A stretch of 64,000 nucleotides of DNA from Candidatus Gastranaerophilales bacterium (GTDB taxonomy: Bacteria; Cyanobacteriota; Vampirovibrionia; Gastranaerophilales; Gastranaerophilaceae). The first letter of the stretch is position 1; each line of letters begins with the position of its first letter. Location of the stretch: assembly GCA_944322725.1 (NCBI GenBank), contig CALUPU010000002.1:62001-126000 (forward strand), given 5' to 3'. The notes beneath the pieces were generated by a model. The model saw only the letters and a program-made list of their open reading frames with translations. It did not search any database and was not told the origin of the DNA. The translations under genes were made by a program, and so were the position numbers. This document shows, in pieces, positions 53,359 through 63,030 of this stretch.

Positions 53359-54510
53359 ATGAAAAAACTTTTAACTAAAGCTTTGATGCTTGCTATGGTT
53401 CTTTGTTTTACGTCTTTAACTTCTTTTGCCAAAGAGTATAAAGATTTGCCAAAAGACCACTGGGCATACAAACAAATTCAGATTTTGACTGATTTTAATG
53501 TTGTAGTCGGGTATCCTGACGGCAACTATCGACCTGACCAAGCTGTTACAAGAGGCGAGTTTGCTTCTATGGTAGTAAAAGCTTTTGATCAAGAAAAAGC
53601 TGAAATCAAACAGCCTGTAAGCTTTACAGATGTAAAAAATACAGACTGGTTCTGGGGTGTGATACAAAGAGCCGTTATGTTTGATCTTTTAAAAGGATAT
53701 CCTGACGGACACTTTGACCCGTATGGAACAGTTTCCAGAGGTCATGTTATCTCTACTGTAGTGAACGCTTTGACAACAGAAACCGTATCAAGACAAAAAG
53801 CGGAAGAAATTCTAGAAAACAGCTACTCTGACTATGAGCAGATTCCCGAATGGGTTCTTATTGCTGCAGGCAAGGCTGAAATTCTTGATATGATTGTAAA
53901 AGCACCTGGAGATGAAGGCAAAGTTAATGCGCAAAGACCTGCAACAAGAGCAGAACTTGCTGCATTCCTCGTTAAAATGCTTGAACAGGCAAAACTCAAT
54001 CCTAACGCAAAACTGAGAGAAGCAATGAGCCCCAGAATGGCTGACGGTATTGTTATACCTGCAGCTCTTGAAGGATATATTGCTACAATTCCTGCAGGAA
54101 CAGTTATTCCTATCATGGTTGTGAATAAAGAAATCACATGCAGAAAAAGCAAAGTCGGTGATCAGTTCCTTTCAAAACTGCCCAAAAACCTTGTAACAAA
54201 AGAAAGATATCTTCTTCTTGTGGAAAACGATACACTTAACGGCAAAATCTCAAGTGTAAAAATAGGCAGACTCTTTATAAGAAACGGTGAAGTTGTTATG
54301 GAAACACACACCATTACAACCGACCGTAACCAGACAGCTGCATTCTGCGGTGATGCACTGGGAGGATACAGACCTGAAGGATTCTGGAAAACTTTATACC
54401 TTAAAATCTTCAAAGGTCACAAAATTCAAATCAAAGAAGGCGATATTCTCAATTTGAAATTGAAAAAACCTGTTAAAATTGATTTGACTAACGGAATGAT
54501 TATTGAATAA
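53359..54510 (+). CDS. SLH-domain surface/outer-membrane protein
   Basis: 383 residues from ATG 53359, with AAGGAG 7 bases upstream. A signal peptide ends at about residue 24 (FTSLTSFA). Three SLH domains follow: KDHWAYKQIQILTDFNVVVGYPDGNYRPDQAVTRGEF, DWFWGVIQRAVMFDLLKGYPDGHFDPYGTVSRGHV and a degenerate one (about 155-205). A C-terminal beta-rich domain (about 225-383) follows. SLH domains bind pyruvylated cell-wall glycans, which fits the pyruvyl transferase at 15.4 kb. Outer-membrane porins of cyanobacteria carry one SLH domain, but this gene lacks an obvious barrel. Confidence 0.9.
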   Translation: MKKLLTKALMLAMVLCFTSLTSFAKEYKDLPKDHWAYKQIQILTDFNVVVGYPDGNYRPDQAVTRGEFASMVVKAFDQEKAEIKQPVSFTDVKNTDWFWGVIQRAVMFDLLKGYPDGHFDPYGTVSRGHVISTVVNALTTETVSRQKAEEILENSYSDYEQIPEWVLIAAGKAEILDMIVKAPGDEGKVNAQRPATRAELAAFLVKMLEQAKLNPNAKLREAMSPRMADGIVIPAALEGYIATIPAGTVIPIMVVNKEITCRKSKVGDQFLSKLPKNLVTKERYLLLVENDTLNGKISSVKIGRLFIRNGEVVMETHTITTDRNQTAAFCGDALGGYRPEGFWKTLYLKIFKGHKIQIKEGDILNLKLKKPVKIDLTNGMIIE

Positions 54511-54525
54511 AAAATATAATTATTT

Positions 54526-54566
54526 AAATTAAGACCGGGATTTTAATAATCTCGGTCTTTTAATTT
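54526..54566 (+). terminator. Hairpin terminator after SLH gene
   Basis: AAATTAAGACCGGGATT (54526-54542) pairs with AATCTCGGTCTTTTAATTT (54548-54566), with one bulge region and G-T pairs. Confidence 0.75.
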
Positions 54567-54638
54567 ATTTATAAGCCTATCATTAAAGTTTTTTGTTATT
54601 TATCCGATTATTAAAATACATGACAACGGAGAGACAAT

Positions 54639-55268
54639 ATGCTTTTTAAACGAAAATGCAAGGTAACATTCATAGCGCACGGTGCAACTCTTTATACGGA
54701 GGAAAACCGTATTTGCGACAAAGAAACTCATCCCCCTCTTAATGAGCAGGGACAGGAAGAAGCAGATCGTATAGCAAGATGGATAGTTCACCGTTCTCCT
54801 CAGATTGATAAAATCTATACAGGAGCGTCTTTAAGCTGTGTTCAAACAGCACAATATGTTGCGAAAGAGTACGGACAGGATTTTGAAATCCGTCCTGAAC
54901 TAAAAAATCAGGATTTCGGTGAATGGAAAGGTTTGAGTTATACAGAGATTGAAGAACGATATCCGGAACAGCTTCAAAAATATCATGAACTTACCTCAAG
55001 CTATGCACCCGAAGGCGGGGAAACTCTACTGGAATTTGACGCACGTGTTGAAGAAACAATGAATAGCATTATCGAAGAAAATATAAACAGCCGTATAATT
55101 GTTGTTACACATTCAAATTTCATAAGAGCGGCAATAAGAAATGCTCTGGAACTTCCTGTTGAAAATCAGAACAGAGTATTTATCCCGACAGGAAGCGCAA
55201 CACAGGTAAAATATTATAAAGGCTGGAATATACTTATGTACTCAGGTCATGTTCCTTTGTTTTTATAA
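54639..55268 (+). CDS. Histidine-phosphatase-fold protein with altered motif
   Basis: 209 residues. Phosphoglycerate-mutase-like layout: FIAHGATLYTEENR (about 11-24), YTGASLSCVQTAQYV (about 62-76), NQDFGEWKGLSYTEIEERYPE, PEGGETLLEFDARV and VVTHSNFIRAAI. The usual RHG is AHG: Ala13 replaces the phosphate-binding Arg while the catalytic His14 is kept. SPLxRAxQTA is also changed to GASLSCVQTA. It may be an impaired or re-purposed phosphatase. Confidence 0.8.
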   Translation: MLFKRKCKVTFIAHGATLYTEENRICDKETHPPLNEQGQEEADRIARWIVHRSPQIDKIYTGASLSCVQTAQYVAKEYGQDFEIRPELKNQDFGEWKGLSYTEIEERYPEQLQKYHELTSSYAPEGGETLLEFDARVEETMNSIIEENINSRIIVVTHSNFIRAAIRNALELPVENQNRVFIPTGSATQVKYYKGWNILMYSGHVPLFL

Positions 55269-56486
55269 AGAATCATTCTGCTTTAAGAATTCCGGAATCT
55301 GACAGGCTTCTATTGTTCCAACAACAATTTCCCATTCAGGCATGGCTTCTTGAAGTTCTTCTCTCATATGAGAAAGCAGCCCCGGAATAATAATTTTTCT
55401 TGTATTTACTTTTTTTGCAAGTTCAAAGTCTTTAACTGATTTTGCAACAAGTTCCGCAGTGAATTTGTCTGCTGACCAGGCAGTAAGTACACTCATTCCG
55501 TCAGATGGTGTTACAACAAGATAAGAACCCATAGGCAGGGTTTCAAGTTCGCCTGCTACCGCAAAATATGTGAGTGCAAAATTTGTTGTTAAGAGAATAG
55601 GTGCATTTTTATCAGGCTCGTTAAATTCATAGACCTTTGCTTCTACCTGCAGCGGCTTTTGCGGATTTGTATAAATATTCTGTCTTAGTGTAAAAAGTGT
55701 GGAAAGCAGTGCAGCATTAAACTCGTTTAAAACAATAATATTAGCGTATCTGCATATTAAAAGAGAAGACACGGCGCATGCCTGCATTGAATCCATTCTT
55801 TCGGGAAGCCTCACCATGACAGGATAAGTAAGAGGCTCATATCGCTGCAGAATGGCTGCACGTCTTATGTGTGTAAGCAGTTCAACAACATTTGATATGT
55901 TTTTTTCTCCGTATATAAGGTCAAAAATAATTTGTTTTGCACCGTTATCTATAGCTTTTTGTGAAAGTTGTGCAAGTTCCTGCACATTGCTGCCGGATAT
56001 GATTTTGTAATCTTCTTCATTGGAAATAACGGCAATACCTGCATTTTTGATTTTTGTTCGTGCTGTTTTGAGGTCTTTACCTGTCAGATAAACCGCATCA
56101 ACTTTGAAAACTTCACCGATTCTTTCTATCTCATAACTTTTTATCTGTTCAAGCTTTTTATCAAAATCAATATCATCAGAGTCAAGCGCTATTGCTATAA
56201 CAGTGCGGTTAACAAATGTTTTATCATGCCTGAACATTACAGTTTCTCCGCCTGTTACAAGGTTTTCTGACAGTTTGATTTCGTGCTGTTGAATTTTGGA
56301 TGCTTCATTAAATTTTGATTTTAATTCATCCGGAATATGAGGGCATTTTTCAATATCAGCCTGTTTTTTGGCGAGTTTCAAGGCATAAGCCATACAGGTC
56401 GGGCAGCCGCATTTTTTGCAGTTTGTGCCTTCTGCTTTTTTTGCTCCGGGAAGATATTTAAAAATCTGTAAACCTGTTAACTCCAT
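55263..56486 (-). CDS. acsC: Acetyl-CoA synthase/decarbonylase gamma-like (AcsC/CdhE)
   Basis: 407 residues from ATG 56486, with AAGGAG 7 bases upstream. The N-terminal [4Fe-4S] module has Cys23, Cys26, Cys31 and Cys48 (TNCKKCGCPTCMAYALKLAK), the CFeSP large-subunit signature. The central TIM-barrel part follows, with QIIFDLIYGEKN and a C-terminal corrinoid-binding-like domain (VVTPSDGMSVLTAWSADKFTAELVAK). It should carry methyl groups on a corrinoid. Its start overlaps the stop of the delta-like gene by one base. Confidence 0.85.
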   Translation of the reverse strand: MELTGLQIFKYLPGAKKAEGTNCKKCGCPTCMAYALKLAKKQADIEKCPHIPDELKSKFNEASKIQQHEIKLSENLVTGGETVMFRHDKTFVNRTVIAIALDSDDIDFDKKLEQIKSYEIERIGEVFKVDAVYLTGKDLKTARTKIKNAGIAVISNEEDYKIISGSNVQELAQLSQKAIDNGAKQIIFDLIYGEKNISNVVELLTHIRRAAILQRYEPLTYPVMVRLPERMDSMQACAVSSLLICRYANIIVLNEFNAALLSTLFTLRQNIYTNPQKPLQVEAKVYEFNEPDKNAPILLTTNFALTYFAVAGELETLPMGSYLVVTPSDGMSVLTAWSADKFTAELVAKSVKDFELAKKVNTRKIIIPGLLSHMREELQEAMPEWEIVVGTIEACQIPEFLKQNDSL

Positions 56487-57337
56487 TACAGAATCTCCTT
56501 CAAAATTTCTGCGCTTTTGGGATTCCATAATACGACTATGTCTGCACCTGCACTAATCATTGCGCCGGCTCCGGCAATCTCCCACATAACACAGCGTTCA
56601 TCAAAGTTTCCCCAGCATTGAGTAAATGTATCAGATTTTGCTTCTTTTGCTCTGTAAGATTCCTCACCTATAAAAGCAATAATCGGCATGTTAAGCATTG
56701 TATCTCCGTTAAATGCAGCCTGTCTGATTTTTTCTATAATACTGTAACCATAATCAAGTCCGTATCCGAGACCTCCCATATCAGGGTCAATTAGTATTCT
56801 GTCAGGAGACATTCCTTTATCAGTTGTTAGTATGTTTAATTCCTTTGCCAGATTTATGTCAATAGGGCTTCTTAATACCAGAATATGATTGTTTTTTGTT
56901 ACAGCGGGAACTATCTGTTCGTATGTGTTTTCATCCGCAAATGCAATGATGGATTCACAAGGGGCTTTTTCCGCAAGCAATGGTACGAGTTTTTTATCAA
57001 TGTCATTATTGTTTGCACCTCTTAAAATCAGGGGATGGGAAATAATAGACGGCAGTTTTTCTAAAAAGTCTTTTATTGCGCAAAGTTTTTGTTCAAGATT
57101 TTCTTCCGTTATATCAAATTTTATGGAAATAATATCGGCTTTATTTTCTTGTGAAAGTTTTTCTAAAAGTTTGTTGTCAGAGTATAAAAATTCAAGTGCT
57201 ATAAGTGGTTTTGCCGTATTGCTGTTTTCTTTCATAAAAGAAAACGACTTACTGCCGCCTATTTCTAAACCCTTATAATCTATCTTTCTTATGTCTTCTT
57301 TTATACAAAAAGATAAGTCTAGCTGTGTATTATGCAT
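56486..57337 (-). CDS. acsD: CFeSP small-subunit-like protein (AcsD/CdhD)
   Basis: 283 residues. A TIM-barrel fold related to the delta subunit: IALEFLYSDN near the N-terminus, HPLILRGANNNDIDKKLVPLLAEKAP, LIDPDMGGLGYGLDYGYSIIEKIRQAAFNGD and WEIAGAGAMISAGADIVVLWNPKSAEILK near the end. It pairs with the AcsC-like subunit to form a corrinoid iron-sulfur protein. No CODH (AcsA) or ACS (AcsB) gene lies in this window. Confidence 0.83.
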   Translation of the reverse strand: MHNTQLDLSFCIKEDIRKIDYKGLEIGGSKSFSFMKENSNTAKPLIALEFLYSDNKLLEKLSQENKADIISIKFDITEENLEQKLCAIKDFLEKLPSIISHPLILRGANNNDIDKKLVPLLAEKAPCESIIAFADENTYEQIVPAVTKNNHILVLRSPIDINLAKELNILTTDKGMSPDRILIDPDMGGLGYGLDYGYSIIEKIRQAAFNGDTMLNMPIIAFIGEESYRAKEAKSDTFTQCWGNFDERCVMWEIAGAGAMISAGADIVVLWNPKSAEILKEIL

Positions 57338-57373
57338 AGACTTATCTTAAAAAGTAAATGTTTTAATGTCAAA

Positions 57374-57676
57374 TTAGTCCAGATTCATACTTGCTTTTAC
57401 GACATTAGGTATATTTTCTTTAATTGAAGGTCTTTGATTTTGTTTACTTGCTTTGTATATTTGTTCAACCATATTATAGTTTAATTCTTTAAGTAATTTT
57501 TGTAATTTAAAATTGTTTGAAAAATTAACTTTACCATAGGCTGCGTTAAAAGCTGTGGATATAGGATCTTTTTTTGCTGCTCTTATAATACTTAGTCTTT
57601 CTTCTCTTGCTGCTGCTCTTAACTCTTGTGGAACAAATTTTATTATTCTATCTACTGTTACTTTATCGATTTGCAT
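57374..57676 (-). CDS. Small basic orphan protein
   Basis: 100 residues, helix-rich and basic (MQIDKVTVDRIIKFVPQELRAAAREERLSIIRAAKK). AAAAGGGG sits before the ATG. No family recognised and no membrane segment. It lies between the gpmI terminator and acsD. Confidence 0.6.
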   Translation of the reverse strand: MQIDKVTVDRIIKFVPQELRAAAREERLSIIRAAKKDPISTAFNAAYGKVNFSNNFKLQKLLKELNYNMVEQIYKASKQNQRPSIKENIPNVVKASMNLD

Positions 57677-57717
57677 TTTTACCCCTTTTCTTGTTACATA
57701 TTGAGTTGTGCTTGTAC

Positions 57718-57750
57718 AAAAAACGTCAATTTTTTATTTTGACGTTTTTT
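57718..57750 (-). terminator. Hairpin terminator of gpmI
   Basis: A 12-bp stem (57718-57729 with 57739-57750) with A/T-runs on both sides, 30 bases downstream of gpmI on the minus strand. Confidence 0.85.
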
Positions 57751-57779
57751 ATGTGTAAAATTTACAATTCTTATTGTTT

Positions 57780-59312
57780 TTATTTTATTAGACTTTTACC
57801 GGTCATTTCTTTAGGTTGTTTAATCCCTAAAAGCTGAAGCACTGTCGGTGCTACGTCACACAAAGCACCTGTGTCTTTGAGTTGATATTTGCCTTCACCG
57901 TTAATCAGCATAAACGGAACGGGATTTGTTGTGTGTGCGGTGAACGGAGCGTGAGTTACAGGGTCTTCCATGCATTCTGAGTTGCCGTGGTCTGCTGTTA
58001 ACAGCATTACAACACCGTTTTCTTTTGCTTTTTGTGCAATTTTACCCACACATTCATCAACTGTGTGAACCGCTTTTACAGCAGCATCAAAGACACCTGT
58101 ATGACCTACCATATCAGGGTTGGCAAAGTTTACAAGGATAAAACCGTACTGAGGGTCATCGAGCGCTTTTATTACATTTTCACAAACTTTAGGAGCACTC
58201 ATCTCAGGCTGCATATCATAAGTTGCAACTTTGGGAGAAGCAACAAGAGCACGTGTTTCAAGTTTTCCTGATTTTTCTTCTCCGCCGTTAAAGAAAAATG
58301 TAATGTGAGCGTATTTTTCGGTTTCTGCTGTTCTAAACTGTTTTACTCCGTTCGCGTCCAGCACATCTCCAAGGATGTTTGTAAGTTTTTCAGGCGGGTA
58401 AGCAATCGGAAGAGGAAATGTTTCGTCATACTGCGCCATACAAACGTAATAAAGATTTTTTCTTACTGCTTTTCTTGAGAATCCGTCAAATTCTTCAAAA
58501 GTCATAGCACGTGTGATTTCGCGCGCTCTGTCAGGTCTGTAGTTGAAAAAGATTATTGCGTCGTTGTCTTTGATTCTTGAGTCAGGGTCAGCATTTGTTA
58601 TTGTTGGTTCAACAAACTCATCTGTCACCTCTTTAGCGTAAGAAGCTTTGATTGCTTCATCAGAGTTCGCAGCTTTTTCTCCTTCACCGAGAAGAAGTGC
58701 ATTATATGCTTTTTCTACTCTCTCCCATCTGTTATCTCTGTCCATTGCCCAGTATCTGCCGGAGATTGTAGCTATTTGAGGCAATTCGTATTTTTTGAGT
58801 TCTGCTTCAAGTTCAGCTAAAAATTCAACAGCGCTTTTGGGCGGAGTGTCTCTTCCGTCAAGGAAGGCGTGGACATAAACTTTTTTAAGTCCGTTTTCGG
58901 CAGCCATTTTGACAAGTGCTTTCACGTGGTCAAAAGAACTGTGCACACCGCCTGTAGAAACAAGTCCGTAAAGATGAAGTGCCGAGTCATATTTTTTAAC
59001 ATGGTCGATAGCTGCTTTAAATTCTTTATTTTCAAAGAATTTGCCTTCTCTGATTTCTTTGTTGATTCTTGTCAAATCCTGATAAACAACACGACCTGCA
59101 CCGAGGTTGAGGTGACCTACTTCGGAGTTGCCCATTTGTCCGTCAGGCAAGCCGACATATTCACCCGAAGCATTAATTTGTGTATAAACTTCTTCTTTTT
59201 TCAATTTGTCAAAATTTGGAGTATCTGCTGTTTTTGTAGCGTCTTTAGGGCAGTTGGTATTTATTCCCCAGCCGTCCATAATGCAAAGAAGCACTCTTTT
59301 GTTATCTGTCAT
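57780..59312 (-). CDS. gpmI: 2,3-bisphosphoglycerate-independent phosphoglycerate mutase
   Basis: 510 residues, full length. DGWGINTN with metal ligand Asp, phosphoserine nucleophile in MGNSEVGHLNLGAGRVVYQDL (about Ser62), NYRPDRAREITRA, and TADHGNSECM with MVGHTG. It interconverts 2- and 3-phosphoglycerate with Mn. AAAAAGGAG lies upstream of the start. Confidence 0.96.
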   Translation of the reverse strand: MTDNKRVLLCIMDGWGINTNCPKDATKTADTPNFDKLKKEEVYTQINASGEYVGLPDGQMGNSEVGHLNLGAGRVVYQDLTRINKEIREGKFFENKEFKAAIDHVKKYDSALHLYGLVSTGGVHSSFDHVKALVKMAAENGLKKVYVHAFLDGRDTPPKSAVEFLAELEAELKKYELPQIATISGRYWAMDRDNRWERVEKAYNALLLGEGEKAANSDEAIKASYAKEVTDEFVEPTITNADPDSRIKDNDAIIFFNYRPDRAREITRAMTFEEFDGFSRKAVRKNLYYVCMAQYDETFPLPIAYPPEKLTNILGDVLDANGVKQFRTAETEKYAHITFFFNGGEEKSGKLETRALVASPKVATYDMQPEMSAPKVCENVIKALDDPQYGFILVNFANPDMVGHTGVFDAAVKAVHTVDECVGKIAQKAKENGVVMLLTADHGNSECMEDPVTHAPFTAHTTNPVPFMLINGEGKYQLKDTGALCDVAPTVLQLLGIKQPKEMTGKSLIK

Positions 59313-59406
59313 AATTTCTCCTTTTTAATTTGTTTCGGTATATATATTATCAATGCTAAAGGAAAAACTTAAAGTGGCAGAAAAAATTTTGTGCTGAAAG
59401 TAAAAA

Positions 59407-60411
59407 TTATTGAAAATAATTTTTTAAGCCTTTGCTTAAATTATTATTTTTGCAGAGTTTTTTGAGTTTGCTTATTGCACGATTTTCAATTTGTCTGATA
59501 CGTTCTCTTGAAACACCGTATCTGGAGCCTATTTCTTCAAGAGTTTTTCTGTTGCCGTCATCATTGAGTCCGTATCTCATAATGAGTACGTCACGTTCTT
59601 TCGGACTCAGCTGGTTGAGCATTTTTTGAATATCTTCAAATAAATTTTCCTGAGAAACCCTTGTGTCAGGAGAAATTGTAGATTCATCCACAATAAAATC
59701 ACCGAGTTTTGATGATTCGTCTTTAGCTGTTGCTGGTGTTTCTATACTGATAGTGGATTGTGCTGCCTTGATAAGGCTAGTAAGTTTGTTTACAGGAATA
59801 CCTACACGATAGGCAATTTCTTCTTTTGAAGGCACTTTACCTGTCTCTGTAGTTAAATCTACCGTAACTTTTTTGATTTTACTCAAAGTTTCAATCATGT
59901 GAACCGGCAGACGTATAATTCTTGATTTGTCCGCAATCGCACGTGTAATGGATTGCTGTATCCACCAAGTTGCATAAGTTGAAAATTTGTAGCCTTTAGC
60001 ATAATCAAATTTTTCTGCGGCTTTCATCAGACCCATATTTCCTTCCTGAATTAAATCAAGGAAGGATAGCCCTCTGCCTATATATTTTTTAGCAATACTT
60101 ACGACAAGGCGCAGGTTTGCATTGACCAGAACTTCTTTTGCATGCTCGTCATTGGTTTCTTTAATTTTTTTTGCAACTTCAAGTTCCTGCTCTGCTGTTA
60201 ATAGCGGGATTTTTCCTATCTGTTGAAGATATATCTTTACGGAATCATCGGCATTGACGCTGGAAACATTTTCTGCCGTTTTTGGCTCTTCCACAGACAT
60301 AATAAGTTCTTCGTCTTCAGGTTCTTCTGTAATTTTATCTATCGAAACTTCCCCGTTGTCTTCATTATTTTCTATATCTTCCGGGGTAAATTTCTCTGTC
60401 TTGTTTGCCAT
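59407..60411 (-). CDS. rpoD: Primary-type RNA polymerase sigma factor
   Basis: 334 residues. A short acidic N-terminus without a clear region 1.1, then region 1.2 ([21 protein letters not shown]), region 2 ([61 protein letters not shown]), region 3 and region 4.2 ([29 protein letters not shown]). The group 1/2 features make this the housekeeping or a close paralogous sigma. CAGGAG precedes the ATG. Confidence 0.92.
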   Translation of the reverse strand: MANKTEKFTPEDIENNEDNGEVSIDKITEEPEDEELIMSVEEPKTAENVSSVNADDSVKIYLQQIGKIPLLTAEQELEVAKKIKETNDEHAKEVLVNANLRLVVSIAKKYIGRGLSFLDLIQEGNMGLMKAAEKFDYAKGYKFSTYATWWIQQSITRAIADKSRIIRLPVHMIETLSKIKKVTVDLTTETGKVPSKEEIAYRVGIPVNKLTSLIKAAQSTISIETPATAKDESSKLGDFIVDESTISPDTRVSQENLFEDIQKMLNQLSPKERDVLIMRYGLNDDGNRKTLEEIGSRYGVSRERIRQIENRAISKLKKLCKNNNLSKGLKNYFQ

Positions 60412-60443
60412 TTATTCTCCTGTAGAATTTAGGTTAATTAATA

Positions 60444-61208
60444 TTATACACTATGTTTCAAATCTTGTCTTACTGATTCGTATATTATTGCGCATGCTGC
60501 GTTGGAAACATTGAGTGAGTTAAAGTTTCTTAACATCGGGATTTTTACTATAAAATCTGATTTTTTAAGATTGTTTTTCGAAACCCCTGTTTCCTCTCCG
60601 CCCATAATCAGAGCAAAATTCATGCCGGTGTAATCAACATCAAAATAATTATCTTTCCCGTGTGCGTCTGCCGCAATTATCCAATAGTCGTTATCTTTTA
60701 ATTTGTCAATCGCGTTCGAAAGACTATTAACCTGAATTAAAGGCATGTGGTTAATGGCGCCTGCAGATGTTTTTTCTACTGTTGAGTTAACCTGAGCATT
60801 GCGTCTTGAGGGTATTATTACAGCGTCAAACCCGGCACAGGCGCAGGTTCTGATTATTGCTCCGAGATTGTGTGGATCCTCAATCCCATCTAATATGATA
60901 ATTCTTGAAAAACCTTCTTTTTTAGATTCCAAAAATTCATAAAAATCCGTGTATTCAACAGGTGATGTCATTGCAATGATACCCTGATGATTTACGTCTG
61001 CAAATCCGGCAAATCGTTCTTTCGGAACAAATTGAAACACTATACCTCTGTTTTTTGCAAAATTTATTATATCGTTAATTTTAGAGTCATGAGATACACC
61101 TTTAGAAATTAATATTTTGTTAATTTTGCGCACATTTTTTGTAAGTGCTTCAAAAACAGCATTCCTGCCGTATATATAATCTGATTTATTGATGTTTTTC
61201 TTATCCAT
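60444..61208 (-). CDS. rlmB: 23S rRNA 2'-O-methyltransferase RlmB-type (SpoU family)
   Basis: 254 residues. The N-terminal substrate-binding part (YIYGRNAVFEALTKNVRKINKILISKG) and the SPOUT knot motifs (ILDGIEDPHNLGAIIRTCACAGFDAVIIP, ALIMGGEETGVSKN, IPMLRNFNSLNVSNAACAIIYE) are clear. It would methylate a guanosine in 23S rRNA. Divergent from the pilM-N gene. Confidence 0.92.
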   Translation of the reverse strand: MDKKNINKSDYIYGRNAVFEALTKNVRKINKILISKGVSHDSKINDIINFAKNRGIVFQFVPKERFAGFADVNHQGIIAMTSPVEYTDFYEFLESKKEGFSRIIILDGIEDPHNLGAIIRTCACAGFDAVIIPSRRNAQVNSTVEKTSAGAINHMPLIQVNSLSNAIDKLKDNDYWIIAADAHGKDNYFDVDYTGMNFALIMGGEETGVSKNNLKKSDFIVKIPMLRNFNSLNVSNAACAIIYESVRQDLKHSV

Positions 61209-61239
61209 AGCAACAAATTTGTTCCGTTTCTAAATATTC

Positions 61240-61268
61240 TTGCCATAATAATTATACTATAATATAAT
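61240..61268 (+). promoter_or_regulatory. Sigma70-type promoter (TTGCCA-17-TATAAT)
   Basis: TTGCCA at 61240-61245 and TATAAT at 61263-61268 with a 17-base spacer, about 52 bases before the pilM-N ATG. An overlapping TATAAT at 61258 has unsuitable spacing. Confidence 0.7.
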
Positions 61269-61320
61269 TGTATCAGTTTAAATTAGAGTGTTATCAATTT
61301 GGAATAATTGGAATTAGTTG

Positions 61321-62994
61321 ATGAATAATTTTTTAGCAAAATTAAAGCCTGACACAAAGAAGGTTAATGTTGGTATTTCAGTATCACCTAACGTAGGTGT
61401 TGAAATGATGGTCGTAGATGCACAGCAGCATAAAATCATGAAATATGCTCACAGACCTCTTGCTTATAACTCATCTACCCGGGAAATAGAAGATTACGGC
61501 GAATTTAAACAGGCTCTTCAGGATTTGTTTAACGAACTGCGTATCACGCCAAAAGATGCTAATGTTATACTTAACATGCCGAGTGTCTGTTTCGGACATA
61601 CTTTTTTACCTACAGTTCTTGATGACGAAGGTATTACTACCGCTCTTATGTCAGAAATTGAGCAAAATTATCTGTTCAAGAAAAACATACCCGTTGTCAG
61701 CTGGACAGAGGTAAAAGAAAATAATTTATCAGAAAAAAGATATATTTTGTATTCTGCAATACAAGAAGGTGTCGTTGATATAATCAAACAAATTTTTAAT
61801 GATCTTGGTGCTACTCTTATTGCTATAGAAAATACATATTCATCTTTGATGAAAACTCTTGAATATACGGAGTTATCCAAAGATTTTGCAATGTCTCATG
61901 GCGCTTGGAATATTCTTCTTGTTTCTCAAAACAGTTTTGCTGTATTCTCACTTCTTGGCTACAGCATTATAGAATATGTGGAAGAGCCTCTCGCAATTAA
62001 GTCGTTTAACAATGATGAAGTTTATGTTGCGATTGCTCAGGCAGCTTCAGCAGTTCTGGATAAATATCCTACGGATAAATTGATGATAATCAGTGAATCC
62101 AATGATGTAAGTTCAGAGATTCTTGCTATTCAGTTAAAACAGCCCGGTGATGTAATATTTTTGGAATGCAACCAGTATTCAAAACAGCCGATTATGGATG
62201 TTGATTTGAATGTGCTTCCTCATTACATCAAGGCAATTACACCGGAAGCTATTGGTGCTGCCGTATATAGAGCAAGAGAGTTCGGTGTAAAACTTAATTT
62301 CCTTGCACAGACAGATTACCATGCTCCTGATACTGTTAATGTAATGGGCTTTGACCTTACTAAAGAACAGCTTATTATTTATACAGCATTAATTGGTGCT
62401 GCGATTTTAGGCGTGTGTTTCCTTTGTTCTCTTGCTGTAGGAACATACGGTGCAAGTCTTGAAAATAAACGTTCTGCACTTGAACAGGAAGCACAGGCTC
62501 AGGAAGCCGAGCTGGCTCAATTGAGAAAAAGCAGCGGCAAAATTGATATTTATTCTGCAGCAAAGTCTATAGATAAGAGTATGGCTGACAAGATTTTGTA
62601 TTATGATTCTCTTGGCTCGGATATTCCGTCTAAAGTCTGGCTGACATCTTTCTATGCAGATACTAACGGTGCCTACGGCATAAAGGGTCAGACAACTTCT
62701 GTTGATGATGTTTATCTCTTCTTCAGAAATATAAAAGGTCATGTACCAGATTCTGATCTTATTTTATCGAAACTCGGTGTTGATGATAACGGTGGTGTTA
62801 TTGATATTGAAAAAACACCTAATGCAACATATACATTTGAATTGACAAATAATGCTTTCGGCTCAGTAAAACAGGATAATCCAAATCCTCAGACGGATAA
62901 AGCAAATGCTCAATCTCCGGCACAGGGTGCTTCTGCACCATCTGAAGCCGCAGCTAATCCGAATGTTCCGACTTTACCGGAGTTGCCGCAATAA
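61321..62994 (+). CDS. PilM-PilN-like fusion protein
   Basis: 557 residues from ATG 61321. The N-terminal part (about 1-345) resembles PilM, an actin-like ATPase fold (VNVGISVSPNVGVEMMVVD, GEFKQALQDLFNELRITPKDANVILNMPS). One membrane helix (about 350-372) and a short coiled coil (ENKRSALEQEAQAQEAELAQLRK) follow, then a PilN-like periplasmic domain (about 405-505) and an Ala/Pro-rich tail. It joins two type IV pilus inner-membrane platform parts that are usually separate. The pilO-like gene follows 36 bases later. Confidence 0.82.
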   Translation: MNNFLAKLKPDTKKVNVGISVSPNVGVEMMVVDAQQHKIMKYAHRPLAYNSSTREIEDYGEFKQALQDLFNELRITPKDANVILNMPSVCFGHTFLPTVLDDEGITTALMSEIEQNYLFKKNIPVVSWTEVKENNLSEKRYILYSAIQEGVVDIIKQIFNDLGATLIAIENTYSSLMKTLEYTELSKDFAMSHGAWNILLVSQNSFAVFSLLGYSIIEYVEEPLAIKSFNNDEVYVAIAQAASAVLDKYPTDKLMIISESNDVSSEILAIQLKQPGDVIFLECNQYSKQPIMDVDLNVLPHYIKAITPEAIGAAVYRAREFGVKLNFLAQTDYHAPDTVNVMGFDLTKEQLIIYTALIGAAILGVCFLCSLAVGTYGASLENKRSALEQEAQAQEAELAQLRKSSGKIDIYSAAKSIDKSMADKILYYDSLGSDIPSKVWLTSFYADTNGAYGIKGQTTSVDDVYLFFRNIKGHVPDSDLILSKLGVDDNGGVIDIEKTPNATYTFELTNNAFGSVKQDNPNPQTDKANAQSPAQGASAPSEAAANPNVPTLPELPQ

Positions 62995-63030
62995 GTTAAT
63001 CCTGATAAAAAGTGAAAGGGTAAAATTAAA

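Noticed and set aside
59407-60411. Truncation of rpoD at the N-terminus
   Set aside because: The ATG has CAGGAG upstream and an intact acidic N-terminus; the lack of region 1.1 is common in some bacterial groups.
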